Part shown: in pieces, positions 28,407-37,051 of the stretch
Position numbering within the stretch: position 1 is the first letter of the stretch
Layout: each line of letters starts with the position of its first letter
Origin: MPNP01 sp026710155
GTDB taxonomy: Bacteria > Pseudomonadota > Alphaproteobacteria > Rhodobacterales > Rhodobacteraceae
Length of the DNA: 64,000 bases
Assembly: GCA_965200885.1 (NCBI GenBank)
Contig: OZ241737.1
Location: 1,116,001 to 1,180,000, forward strand
Direction of reading: 5' to 3'
Translations under genes and position numbers: made by a program
Notes under the pieces: model-generated
What the model saw: only the letters and a program-made list of their open reading frames with translations
Database searches by the model: none
Told to the model about the DNA's origin: nothing

Positions 28407-28790
28407 TTGTTAAACAAGTTGGATCTAGGAGAATTGTATCAATTTGAACAGGCAAGAGAATTGTCAATCGATCTCCTCATTAAGTGGCTGACTCAATATA
28501 AATTCAAGAATTGGACAATAACGGAGACAAGAGGAGTCGAAGTTACATTAGATATGAAGAAGGAACGGGCTGGTAAAATTGCTGCATTGTTAAACAATCC
28601 TGAAAAATGGCATTCGCACGGTCGAGCGATTGATGCCAAGACACTTCTCGAAGAGGTTAAACTTAAGATCGATAGTTTCGAAGAAGATCCCGAACTTTAT
28701 AAGTCTATTAGAAATTACTTTGAGTTATTACGCGACTACATGCACAGGGAAGCATTACATTCTTTTCTTCATACAAGGGAGTACTTTTAG
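28407..28790 (+). pseudogene. C-terminal fragment of a serine-protease-like (SDH/ClpP-fold) protein
   Basis: This 127-residue frame starts only at TTG and resembles the C-terminal helical part of SDH-type serine proteases related to ClpP/SppA: a YKFKNW(T) segment, then ERAGKIAALLNNPEKWHSHGRAI, then KLKIDSFEED. The catalytic N-terminal domain is missing, and upstream bases show no coding pattern. It lies just after the IS66 remnant and could have been truncated by it. The family call is from pattern memory and moderate. Confidence 0.5.
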
Positions 28791-28791
28791 A

Positions 28792-28992
28792 ATGGACACA
28801 AAAAAAGAGATCAGGAAATTAAAGGATACTGAGATTCTAAAGAGAAATACAAAAATAGATGCCAAAATAGTTAGAGCACAAGCAAAGTTGGAAAGCGAAC
28901 TTAGCGGGCTTGGCGTCGAAGTCAAGCCAGAATTCAAAGTGGAACCTCCCCTAGGACAGGGAACGATGCGATTGTGCGGTAAAAATTTCTAA
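28792..28992 (+). CDS. Small charged protein
   Basis: This 66-residue protein starts at ATG 28792 right after the preceding stop. It is a Lys/Glu-rich helix (KKEIRKLKDTEILKRN) followed by a short Pro-containing tail ending LCGKNF. It is tied to the protease-like fragment by position. The family is not recognised. Confidence 0.35.
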   Translation: MDTKKEIRKLKDTEILKRNTKIDAKIVRAQAKLESELSGLGVEVKPEFKVEPPLGQGTMRLCGKNF

Positions 28993-29629
28993 CCCGGTTT
29001 TAGATAAGCGGAATATTGGGAAGGATACAGTTGACCAGGAATGACAATTTGCACTTGTGGGTTTTTGTGTCGCCTCCCAAGCGATTTCTATTGCCAAGAT
29101 TCAAGGCAGATCAGGGGTATTACCGTTTGCGAAGATACGCTTATACTAATACCAATGCAACTAATTAGTAACCGATAGGCCAATCATAATCATATGGTTT
29201 TTGATACCCTTAATCTAATTGGAATTTAGCCTGGTAAAAGCGTCCAATGGTGATGAGTCTGTGGTTCCGCATGCAACCATATCGTCAAATACTATGCAGA
29301 TAACACCAAATATCCTTATGTATTTTGGAGAATCAAACCTGGACAGTTACCAAGAGATTCCAATTTCACTCAAGAGATGTCAACAACAGGGGATATCTGT
29401 CACTGCAACATCAGGAGGCTGGATAGAAGCCATTGTAAGCGCATGATGAGAAGTATAAAAATAGGGGACTTGGAAATTTGCAATGGCCAGGAGCCGAGGC
29501 AAGTAACAACTGATGATTTGGGACTTCTTGAGAAAATGAAACAGGAATGGGTGCAATCCAGCCTGAACAAACCGTCAATCAAGAGCTCGTAATCCAATCC
29601 ATTAAAATCAGCCTCTTCCCGGTGATCAC
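28993..29629. other. Gene-poor accessory spacer
   Basis: About 640 bases hold only short frames of 60-75 codons without ribosome sites or recognisable domains. Nothing here can be supported as a gene. Confidence 0.4.
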
Positions 29630-29632
29630 TGA

Positions 29633-29762
29633 GAGCCTGAATCATAAGTCATAAAAACGATGCTGTTTGACCTGAATTTCAGAACTGATTTGTAACCAAA
29701 GGTGGTTTTTTGTCTGAAAATGTATTGAATTTGCTACATATTTCGACTTATGGAACAGGTTC
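29633..29762 (+). mobile_element. MITE copy 1 (130 bp)
   Basis: The element begins GAGCCTGAATCATAAGTC and ends with the near inverse, GACTTATGGAACAGGTTC. It is flanked by a 3-base direct repeat TGA (29630-29632 and 29763-29765). It contains no gene. Two more copies share its ends and the inner ATTCAGAACTGA and TGTATTGAATTTGCT blocks. The TNA duplication and terminal sequence suggest mobilisation by an IS5-type (IS1031-like) transposase; that is inference. Confidence 0.8.
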
Positions 29763-29764
29763 TG

Positions 29765-29787
29765 AGGTCGGATTCATCATCCGACCT
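29765..29787 (+). repeat. Perfect 9-base hairpin at the right edge of MITE copy 1
   Basis: AGGTCGGAT, five unpaired bases, then ATCCGACCT. The stem begins at the last base of the MITE target duplication. No T run follows, so it is not an ordinary intrinsic terminator. Confidence 0.6.
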
Positions 29788-30151
29788 TCGATGTCATAAT
29801 ACCGAGCATACATGTCGCTGAAGGTACTTGGGTACATACCCTAGTAAATACTGGAATGCTCCGCTTCAATATCGTGCCATAGTGAATCCATTTGAGTTGG
29901 TACAGTTCAAAAAAGGACTGCTTGCAGCAAGAGATTCCAGAAATCAAAATCATACAATTTATATCACTGCACAGAGGATTTTCTGATTATTCAGACTGTA
30001 CATGAGCAACAAACTGTGTGATAAATCCCCATTTTTGTGCCTCAAATAATTGGTAGGATACCGATAAAACTACGACAATAAGGCAGTAGCAATTGTCAGA
30101 ATCAGATGAGTTTGTAGTACTGGGATAAATATGAATTATCCCAGAATTACA
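29788..30151. other. AT-rich spacer downstream of the amidase gene
   Basis: About 365 bases show no convincing gene and no obvious terminator for the minus-strand amidase gene. Confidence 0.4.
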
Positions 30152-31495
30152 CTAAGTGGATTGGGCGTTAATGGTGTTTTCGACTGCTTTTGCCAAACGA
30201 AGCAATCTGGTGTCTTCGTTTTGATGGCATATAATGGAAATACCCGTTGAGGGAACACCAGTTGGCAGTGTCAAGGCTGGCCAATTGAACAGATTGCTTA
30301 CCCTGGTGTTCTGTAGGGCATGGAAGTTCTCGGTGGTATAAAATTCTCGGTCGTTCAGCAACCTTTCCTTATTGGGTGGCAAGATCGGGCTGGTGGGCAA
30401 TAGAAAACCGTCATATCCTCTGGTTTTCTTGTTGAGGGATTGGCGAAGTGAATGAAGTTCCCTCAAGGCAGATAAATAATCATCACCAGAATATTCCTTG
30501 CCATGAAGAAATCTATCTCGAATGGGCGCGAACATTACATCTGGATTGGCTTCAATGAGCTCTTTCCAAGTTGAATAACCCTCAACACAATATAAACAGG
30601 CTGCCAAGGCCAAGGCTTGATCGATTTCCGGAAAAAACTCCTTACTGATGATTGCTCCCTGGTCCTTTATTTTCTCAACACAAAGTTCAAACCCCATTTG
30701 AGGCTCTTCACGAATGAATTTCATGGATTGTGATTGAAGAATCAGGAAGGATTTCCCCTTTAATGAGGCATTGGTTAAATCTACTGGGCCCCTTTGAATA
30801 AAGATCAAGTACAACAGGGCGGCGTCAGAGACGGTACGGCAAAGCGGTCCAACCGTATCCAAACTGGAGCATAATGGCACAACACCTTTCAGGGAAATTT
30901 GGCCATGGGTTGGTTTGAATCCTACAAGGTCATTCCAACAGGCGGGTGCACGAATCGAACCACCTGTATCAGAACCAATTCCGGCTGCAGCCATGCCAAA
31001 GGCAACTGAGGCCGCAGCCCCTGATGATGATCCCCCAGCAACAGCATCTAGATTATTGATACATGGTGGTGTTCCGGTATTTGGATTTAATCCCAAACCA
31101 GAAAAGGCAAGTTCACTCATGTGGGTTTTACCTATACAAACCAATCCGGCATTGGTGGCAATTTGAAGTACCTTTGCATCGGTTTTGGGATGTCTTCCCT
31201 TTAAAAGGAGTGAACCTGCTTCAGTCAAATAATCATGGGTGTCATAAAGATCCTTCCAGGAAATCGGTACTCCATCGAGAGGTGAAAGGCGTTTGCCCCT
31301 TTTTGATCTTTGCGAAGCAAATTCGGCTTCCCTGTAGGCTCTTTCCCTGGTCAGGGTAGTGAATATCCTGCTGGAAACAGGATTGCTATCAATGAACCTG
31401 TAGTATTCTTCCAGAATTTCCCGGGGATCCAATTCGTGACGAGCAATTGCTTTTCCCAATTCCTCAGCAGCATGATGTATAATATCTGTTGTCAT
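30152..31495 (-). CDS. Amidase signature family enzyme
   Basis: This 447-residue hydrolase of the amidase signature family has the Ser-cisSer-Lys triad: Lys in SWKDLYDT, the cis-Ser in GGSSSGAAASV, and the nucleophile in GSDTGGSIRAPA. The family includes GatA; here no GatB or GatC is adjacent and the N-terminal part is unlike GatA, so a general amidase is more likely. It is divergent from the Ubi-type monooxygenase with 69 bases between. Confidence 0.9.
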   Translation of the reverse strand: MTTDIIHHAAEELGKAIARHELDPREILEEYYRFIDSNPVSSRIFTTLTRERAYREAEFASQRSKRGKRLSPLDGVPISWKDLYDTHDYLTEAGSLLLKGRHPKTDAKVLQIATNAGLVCIGKTHMSELAFSGLGLNPNTGTPPCINNLDAVAGGSSSGAAASVAFGMAAAGIGSDTGGSIRAPACWNDLVGFKPTHGQISLKGVVPLCSSLDTVGPLCRTVSDAALLYLIFIQRGPVDLTNASLKGKSFLILQSQSMKFIREEPQMGFELCVEKIKDQGAIISKEFFPEIDQALALAACLYCVEGYSTWKELIEANPDVMFAPIRDRFLHGKEYSGDDYLSALRELHSLRQSLNKKTRGYDGFLLPTSPILPPNKERLLNDREFYTTENFHALQNTRVSNLFNWPALTLPTGVPSTGISIICHQNEDTRLLRLAKAVENTINAQST

Positions 31496-31564
31496 TATGA
31501 ATTATTTATTCCTGAATGTCACTTTAGTGAACTTTGGCAAACATTAAATCTATTTGGATCAAAT

Positions 31565-32779
31565 ATGAAACCCGAATTTGAAATTGTTGTGGTCGGCGGG
31601 GGATTGGTTGGATCCCTGTTGACCCATTCCCTTTCCAGAGCAGGATACAAAGTAGCCCTCATTGAAAAAGGAGATACACAAAAAAGAACATTGCTTACAG
31701 GCCGGGCATTTGCCCTCTCGTTGGCCTCTTGCAACTATCTCAAGGCTTTGGGTTTTGAAGATATCCTTGAACAGTACGGTAATCCTATCAAGGGCGTCAT
31801 TGTAACTGAAGGAGAAGCGGGCAAAGGCTCCCGTGAAGGTATATTGGAATTCATGCCAAGTGAAATCGGTGAGGAGTCATTCGGTTGCATGATCCAGGAA
31901 GCAAATCTCCTTGAGGCTTTTGGTGAAAGGCTCAAAAAGGATAAAGCAGTCACAATTTTTTCAAAAACTGTTGTGGAAGATGCTGTTTTTGACGATGGTT
32001 CCCTGATGGTAAATCTTTCAAAAGGTAAATCCATTCCTACCGAACTATTGGCGATTTGTGATGGCAGTCAGACCAGTTTGGGTTCACGACTTGGTTACTC
32101 CCATACCAAGAAGAATTACAGGCAGGGAGCCATCACTTGTACGGTACGGCACAAGAAATCCAATGACGGTTTGGCCTATCAGTTTTTCATGCCGACCGGC
32201 CCCATTGCGTTCCTTCCCCTTTCCAACCATTCGGTCTGCATCGTATGGACCAATACCCATAAAGAAGTAAATAGATTGGATCAATTGGATGATGATCAGT
32301 TTCTGGAGGAATTAAGACCGGCTTTTGGTACATTTCTGGGCAACATTTCACTGGAAGGTCCAAGAGCTTCCTGGTCCCTGGAACTGTCAATGGCCAGAAA
32401 AATGGTGGGGCCCAGGCATGCGCTCCTCGGTGATGCAGTCAGAAATATTCATCCCCTGGCCGGCCAGGGATTGAATTTGGGGTTGAGGGATGCAGCTGCA
32501 TTCCTTGAAATTGTCGAGTCAGCAAAACATCGAGGGGAAGATATTGGTTTTCCAACCGTATTGGAAAGATACCAACGATGGCGTATGTTTGATTCCGTAT
32601 CCTTTGTTGCTGCAACCGATTTCTTTAACTGGGCATACACCAGCTCCATACCGGGGAGTCATCTGGTTCGTCAACTAGGAACTGGCATTATTTCAAGAAT
32701 AACCCCCCTGAAGGGTTATCTGATCAGGGAAGCGGCGGGTTTATCTGGCGACATCCCCGAGTTGATGAGAAACAGGTAG
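31565..32779 (+). CDS. UbiH/UbiF-type FAD-dependent monooxygenase
   Basis: This 404-residue flavoprotein hydroxylase has the N-terminal FAD motif VVVGGGLVGSLL (about residues 8-19), and the second FAD motif ALLGDAVRNIHPLAGQGLNLGLRDA, both typical of UbiH/UbiF/COQ6 enzymes of ubiquinone synthesis. The start ATG at 31565 gives the family's usual length. It probably hydroxylates the quinone ring; which of the three positions is not decidable here. It converges on the Trm112 gene. Confidence 0.9.
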   Translation: MKPEFEIVVVGGGLVGSLLTHSLSRAGYKVALIEKGDTQKRTLLTGRAFALSLASCNYLKALGFEDILEQYGNPIKGVIVTEGEAGKGSREGILEFMPSEIGEESFGCMIQEANLLEAFGERLKKDKAVTIFSKTVVEDAVFDDGSLMVNLSKGKSIPTELLAICDGSQTSLGSRLGYSHTKKNYRQGAITCTVRHKKSNDGLAYQFFMPTGPIAFLPLSNHSVCIVWTNTHKEVNRLDQLDDDQFLEELRPAFGTFLGNISLEGPRASWSLELSMARKMVGPRHALLGDAVRNIHPLAGQGLNLGLRDAAAFLEIVESAKHRGEDIGFPTVLERYQRWRMFDSVSFVAATDFFNWAYTSSIPGSHLVRQLGTGIISRITPLKGYLIREAAGLSGDIPELMRNR

Positions 32780-32790
32780 GGTTTAAGAAT

Positions 32791-32973
32791 TTACTCGATT
32801 TTTCGAGCTTCATCCGGAAGCATGATGGGAACTCCATCACGAATTGGGTATGCCAGATTGGCAGACTTGGATATCAATTCCTGTTTTTCCTGGTCGTAAG
32901 CCAATTGACAATGGGTCAGTGGACAAACAAGAATTTCCAGCATGCGTCGGTCAAATTTGCGTTCTTCTTCCAT
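32791..32973 (-). CDS. Trm112 family protein
   Basis: This 60-residue protein matches the bacterial Trm112/UPF0434 family: LEILVCPLTHCQLAYDQEKQELIS, then LAYPIRDGVPIMLPDEAR. In bacteria this small domain is a putative zinc-binding partner of methyltransferases. Only one Cys and a second-site His remain in the front motif (CPLTHC), so metal binding may be altered. It lies 12 bases after the thioredoxin-like gene, probably in one unit with it. Confidence 0.85.
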   Translation of the reverse strand: MEEERKFDRRMLEILVCPLTHCQLAYDQEKQELISKSANLAYPIRDGVPIMLPDEARKIE

Positions 32974-32985
32974 CTTCCATAAATC

Positions 32986-33882
32986 CTATGAGAATATCAG
33001 CGAGGAAAGTTTTCTTCGACCCTTGAGCGCAATGGGATCCTCAGGTTTCATGGAACTGAATATCTTGAGCAGTTGTTCCTTGGCTGCTCCGTCTTTCCAT
33101 TCCCGATCACGCCTGAATATTTCCAACAACTCATCGATGCCTTCCTCCATTTGATCATTTGAATAGAGCGCAATTGCCAAATCAAACCTGCCTTGCAAAT
33201 CATCAGGATTGTTTCTGACTTGCTCAGCTAGTTGGTGGGTAGGACCCGAAGCCTTGGCCTGTCGTTTGAGTTCAATGTTGGAACGAACACCATCGATTTC
33301 CCTTGAATTGGCAATGGCCGAAGGGGCCGATTGCAGCATGGCCTCGGCCTGATCCAGATTGCCCGAAGAAATTTGACAGGTAATTAACCCGGCATATGCA
33401 ATGGGGTTTTCAGGGTAGTCCTGCAAAACAGTGGCAAAGATCTGGGATGCTTCAGCCACACCGCCATTTTCAAGTAATTCATTGGCCTCATCCAATACTT
33501 CCTCAATTGTCGTACCACCGCTTTTCTTGATAATATCTGCTAGGAATTTTTCAATCTCTGCAGCTGTTTTGGCTCCGGTGAATCCATCGACTGGCTGGCC
33601 ATCCATAAAGACATATACTGTTGGAATTGATTGGATTCGCAATTGTGCAGCAATATTCTGATTGGCATCAACATCCAAGCGTACGAGTTTTATTTTGCCC
33701 TTGGCATTGTTGACCGCCTTGTCAATTATTGGACCCATGGTTTTGCATGGGCCACACCAACTAGCGGTAAAATAAGCCAATACAGGGGTTGTTTTGCTTT
33801 CTTCAACAACATCTGCCATGAAGGTCTCGGCAGAACCTTCCTTAATAAATGACTCCGTTGAGGGAGTATTGAGATCTAGCAT
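32986..33882 (-). CDS. cnoX: Thioredoxin-TPR co-chaperone CnoX/YbbN
   Basis: This 298-residue protein has an N-terminal thioredoxin domain with WCGPC (Cys43, Cys46) and cis-Pro in SIPTVYVF, then a C-terminal helical TPR region. CnoX/YbbN is a chaperedoxin that protects and passes substrates to GroEL. The length is typical of alphaproteobacterial members. A GGAG ribosome site lies upstream of the ATG. It is followed by the Trm112 gene. Confidence 0.9.
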   Translation of the reverse strand: MLDLNTPSTESFIKEGSAETFMADVVEESKTTPVLAYFTASWCGPCKTMGPIIDKAVNNAKGKIKLVRLDVDANQNIAAQLRIQSIPTVYVFMDGQPVDGFTGAKTAAEIEKFLADIIKKSGGTTIEEVLDEANELLENGGVAEASQIFATVLQDYPENPIAYAGLITCQISSGNLDQAEAMLQSAPSAIANSREIDGVRSNIELKRQAKASGPTHQLAEQVRNNPDDLQGRFDLAIALYSNDQMEEGIDELLEIFRRDREWKDGAAKEQLLKIFSSMKPEDPIALKGRRKLSSLIFS

Positions 33883-33974
33883 TGAAATGTTTCTCCTGCA
33901 AATGAGTTGATGAAGATATGGGTTTGAATGTAGGTGATTTCAAAAAAAAATTACTACCTTCCAGTATAATTTAA

Positions 33975-34343
33975 TTGAGAATTCATTTTGGCAATAATAG
34001 GAATTTACATTTTTTGTTACCCGAGATTTTCTTCACTCAAAAAGGCCAATTTTTCGAATCAAAAGAAATTCGAACAAGTTTGTCGTGCACCTCCATTGAA
34101 GAAATACCTTATGTTCTTGAAGAAAGGATTCAAGAATGGGCAGGCCAAGAAGATAACAGTTGGGTAATAACAGCGACGGTGTTTGATAAAGATGGTATTA
34201 CCGGACGAGACAAAGACGATGATGCATGGCGAATGAAGTGCTTGGATGGACGTAGAGTGGCTATTCCGAGTGTATTATACAAGATCGTGATTTGCCCTGC
34301 ACAAGATGATTGGGAAACTTTGACTATTTTAATACCAATATAA
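33975..34343 (+). pseudogene. C-terminal fragment of a DNA/RNA non-specific endonuclease
   Basis: The 122-residue frame (TTG start only) ends in a part that resembles NucA/DNA-RNA non-specific nucleases: LEERIQEWA, then WVITATVFDKDG, then RRVAIPSVLYKIVIC and TILIPI. The catalytic DRGH region, which lies earlier in the fold, is absent. The first 50 residues look unlike any domain, so it is probably a 5'-truncated relic. Confidence 0.4.
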
Positions 34344-34770
34344 CGACAAAATCATCAAAAAAGAAAAAATTCAACAATATCTCCGAAAACATATCATTTC
34401 TCTAAATGATATTAAAAATGCAGGTCTTCGTCCTTTTTAGTTGGTCAAATTTTTTTCGATACAAATCTTAAGGCCCAAGAGAAAAAATCATTCTGGACAG
34501 AGCCAGCACAAACAAAATGGAAGACACCCCTGACAGGTCGGTGTAAAAGTGATTATCCTGACAAATGATCAAAATAATTTCCTTTACTTGAATTATTGTC
34601 TTCTATGAGAGACTTTTAATTATTTGTCGGAATGGTTTGGATGGATGTAGAAGTGTTTAATTCTTTATATGAGAATATGTTGTAGGGAAGCCCGCACCCT
34701 ATTCCGAAAATAATCATTTTCAAACCACCCTACAGCTATTATATCCAGGGATAACGGGGAGGATACGAAA
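34344..34770. other. Spacer before the MNT antitoxin
   Basis: About 430 AT-rich bases show no gene. The G+C content rises sharply at about 34750, where the MNT gene begins. Confidence 0.4.
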
Positions 34771-35082
34771 ATGCATCAATTGATTACAGGTAAGCAGGAG
34801 GAGATCGCGGCCATCTGCCGCAGGCACAGGGTTGAACGGCTTGAGGTGTTTGGCTCGGCGGCCCGTGGAACCGATTTCGATCCCCTGAGAAGCGACATCG
34901 ATTTTCTGGTGGAATACGAACCGCCTCTCCTGCCGGGGCTTTTGGAACGCCGTATGCAGCTGCAGGATGATTTGCAAGAAGTGCTGAAACGGAAGGTTGA
35001 TCTGGTCCGCAAGGGAACCATTGGCAATCCATATCTGAAAGAAACCATTGACGAGGACAGGGAGGTTGTCTTTGAGGACTAA
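34771..35082 (+). CDS. mntA: MntA-like nucleotidyltransferase antitoxin (type VII)
   Basis: This 103-residue minimal nucleotidyltransferase has the signature GSAARGTDFDPLRSDIDFLVEY, with GS and the catalytic D-x-D of the polymerase-beta fold. In HEPN/MNT type VII toxin-antitoxin pairs this protein adenylylates and silences the HEPN RNase. The gene is intact, and richer in G+C than the surroundings, which points to recent transfer. Its partner gene, overlapping its end, is broken. Confidence 0.9.
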   Translation: MHQLITGKQEEIAAICRRHRVERLEVFGSAARGTDFDPLRSDIDFLVEYEPPLLPGLLERRMQLQDDLQEVLKRKVDLVRKGTIGNPYLKETIDEDREVVFED

Positions 35083-35483
35083 TCCCCAAAAACTGCTATG
35101 ATATCCTGACCTGCTGTGAGGAAATAAGGCAATTCACAGCAGGAATGGGTCGTCGGAAATGGTTGGGCGATCTCATTGCCAGAAGGGCAGTCGAACGTGA
35201 TTTCGGAATAATCGGCGAGGCAATCAAGCGTATTCGTGACCATCATCCGTAACTGGCTGCCAGAATTCCCGGCCTGCCCAGAATAACAGGTTTCCGGGAC
35301 AGGTTGGCCCACGAATATGAGGATATTGATTCAGTCGAGGTATGGGGTTATTTCCAGAACAATTTACCAACCCTTGAGAAATCCATTCAAGGCCTCATGG
35401 TTGAACTTGAACCACCAAAAAAGCCTGATGGGGAAGGCAAACCCGAATCACCACCGCCGTCTTCCACTGGGCCAAGGATGTAG
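35072..35483 (+). pseudogene. HEPN (DUF86) toxin gene, frameshifted and with a premature stop
   Basis: The reading begins at a TTG inside the end of mntA (MRTNPQKLL), shifts frame near 35095, and continues YDILTCCEEIRQF, then RDFGIIGEAIKRI. An in-frame TAA at 35250 interrupts it before FRDRLAHEY, the HEPN active-site R-x4-H. It resumes to a tail SPPPSSTGPRM. Intact it would be an RNase toxin of type VII systems. With both defects no functional toxin is expected; the antitoxin is intact. Confidence 0.8.
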
Positions 35484-35677
35484 GGTTCAGTCCTGTCAAG
35501 GTCCATGGCGATCACGACCGCTAGCGGGAGATTGCCAGGCTTAACAACATCACGAAGGACAATCCCTGCCGGGCCGGTGACTGCCTGAAGTTGTTCGAGG
35601 TTAAGTGGTGAGAGAGTTCCCACTTTTCCCGATCGGACTATCCGGTTTCGGTGCCGGTCATATATTGTCACTGTCAT
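35387..35677 (-). CDS. Hypothetical 96-residue protein
   Basis: This minus-strand frame begins MTVTIYDRHRNRIVRSG and continues with a plausible domain (TGPAGIVLRDVV, VVIAMDLDRTEP). Its C-terminal part is antisense to the HEPN tail and probably not meaningful. Its start overlaps the start of the plus-strand small protein. The composition looks like coding sequence but no family is recognised. Confidence 0.3.
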   Translation of the reverse strand: MTVTIYDRHRNRIVRSGKVGTLSPLNLEQLQAVTGPAGIVLRDVVKPGNLPLAVVIAMDLDRTEPYILGPVEDGGGDSGLPSPSGFFGGSSSTMRP

Positions 35678-35939
35678 GCCGGAGTCTGCAAAAACCATTG
35701 ATCTTGATCGCAGGCTTTCGGTACTGGAGGAACGCATGAACACGATAACCGAAAACTATGACCGGGGTTGGAAACTCCTGGAGGCCAAGATGGGCGAAGC
35801 AACGGTCAGCATGAGGGAAGACAATGCCAGGCAGGACACCGAATTTGCCAAGCGGGACACCGCCAACACCCGCTGGCTCATTGGCGTGATCATTGCCGCT
35901 TCAGCGATCGTGATCACCGTTTTGTTGGCCACTTCCTGA
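35676..35939 (+). CDS. Small coiled-coil protein with C-terminal membrane anchor
   Basis: This 87-residue protein has an N-terminal coiled coil (LDRRLSVLEERMNT, GWKLLEAKMG, DNARQDTEF) and one membrane span at about residues 65-84 (WLIGVIIAASAIVITVLLAT). The layout recalls small phage hemolysin/XhlA-like anchors. A decayed relative lies at 56994-57105, after the AAA ATPase gene. Its function is unknown; it seems to belong to a shared accessory module. Confidence 0.55.
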   Translation: MPESAKTIDLDRRLSVLEERMNTITENYDRGWKLLEAKMGEATVSMREDNARQDTEFAKRDTANTRWLIGVIIAASAIVITVLLATS

Positions 35940-35958
35940 ACACCTCGTACCCTATTCA

Positions 35959-36303
35959 GTGAAATCAGCAAATCCTTCCACCCGGATTACCGGGGAAGTT
36001 CATTGCATCTCGATGGCTATGAAACATCTTTATGGATTGCTTTTTCTGTTCGTTGTCCTGATTGGATCGTCTGTACAACCCGGCCAGAGGATTTGGGAAG
36101 TGACATGTGGCCTGCCGCAGCAGGACAACCCTTTTCTGGAACTGATGCCTGCCGGATACAGCGGACCATGGTTCGGAAGCCAGGATAAAGGACACTATAT
36201 GGTGAAATCCATCAACCGATCCCATCCAGAATCGACCATAGTTGGTGAAATGTGGATACTCTCGCAATCCATTGGCTGGTGGATTGATTCGTGGTCAACC
36301 TAA
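35959..36303 (+). CDS. Short possible exported protein
   Basis: This frame has a hydrophobic segment (LYGLLFLFVVLIGSS) after an internal ATG and no recognisable domain afterwards. It may be a spurious frame between two accessory genes. No ribosome site is clear. Confidence 0.2.
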   Translation: MKSANPSTRITGEVHCISMAMKHLYGLLFLFVVLIGSSVQPGQRIWEVTCGLPQQDNPFLELMPAGYSGPWFGSQDKGHYMVKSINRSHPESTIVGEMWILSQSIGWWIDSWST

Positions 36304-37012
36304 TAAACCCCAAATGAAAAGGTTGTTGAAAACAACTGGTATTTACTTTCACTGCGATCCGACCATGAGTCATTACTTGAAGGTGGTCATGGATTGTATC
36401 TTTGGTGAAGACCTGTTCAGGAATGAAATCGTGTGGTGGTATGAGAAGTGGACAAACACCTCCCGTTTTTTTCAGAGGAACCACGATATTGTTTTGTTTT
36501 ATGCGAATGGGCCGGCAAACACCTTCACCAAGTTGTATGGTTCTTTGACAGACCGCCAGGTGGCGCTTATGAAGACCGGATGCAATCTTGGATCAAGTGG
36601 CGGCAAAGACATTGTCAGGGTTTATGACAGAAGCAAGATACCCCAGTCCACAATCAATGGCTGGAAAGCGGCGAATCGTGCAATCTATGATGTTCCGACT
36701 CCAAAGGGAAAAGCGCTGCCATCGGTCTGGCCAATCCCGTTTTTGAACAGTCAGGCAAAGGAAAGAACTGGTTATCCCACCCAGAAGCCCCTTGCCCTGC
36801 TTGACCGAATCATTCAGGCGAGTAGTGAAATTGGTGACATGATTCTAGACCCGTTCTGCGGTTGTGCAACGATTTGTATAGCAGCCGAGGAATTGCAACG
36901 CCAATGGATTGGCATTGATATTGGTGAAAAGGCCACAGAACTCGCTCAAATGAGAATGAGGGAGCATTTGGGAATGCTGTATGATGGAAATCACCGCACC
37001 GATATTCCCTAA
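36242..37012 (+). pseudogene. N-terminally truncated DNA adenine/N4-cytosine methyltransferase
   Basis: The region from about 36314 matches the central and C-terminal part of a beta-class DNA methyltransferase: RLLKTTGIYFHCDPTMSHYLK, then GYPTQKPLALLDRII, then motif I DPFCGCATICIAAEELQRQWIGIDI. The catalytic DPPY motif and target-recognition front half, which precede these, are missing. Upstream bases do not continue the frame, so it is a 5' deletion. No restriction enzyme gene is adjacent. Confidence 0.75.
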
Positions 37013-37051
37013 AGAACTGACCTAGGCAAATTGCCTATGCTGATTGCCGAT

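Noticed and set aside
29219..29592. Short frames before MITE copy 1
   Set aside because: Two frames overlap with nothing like a domain or start site; there is not enough to call a gene.
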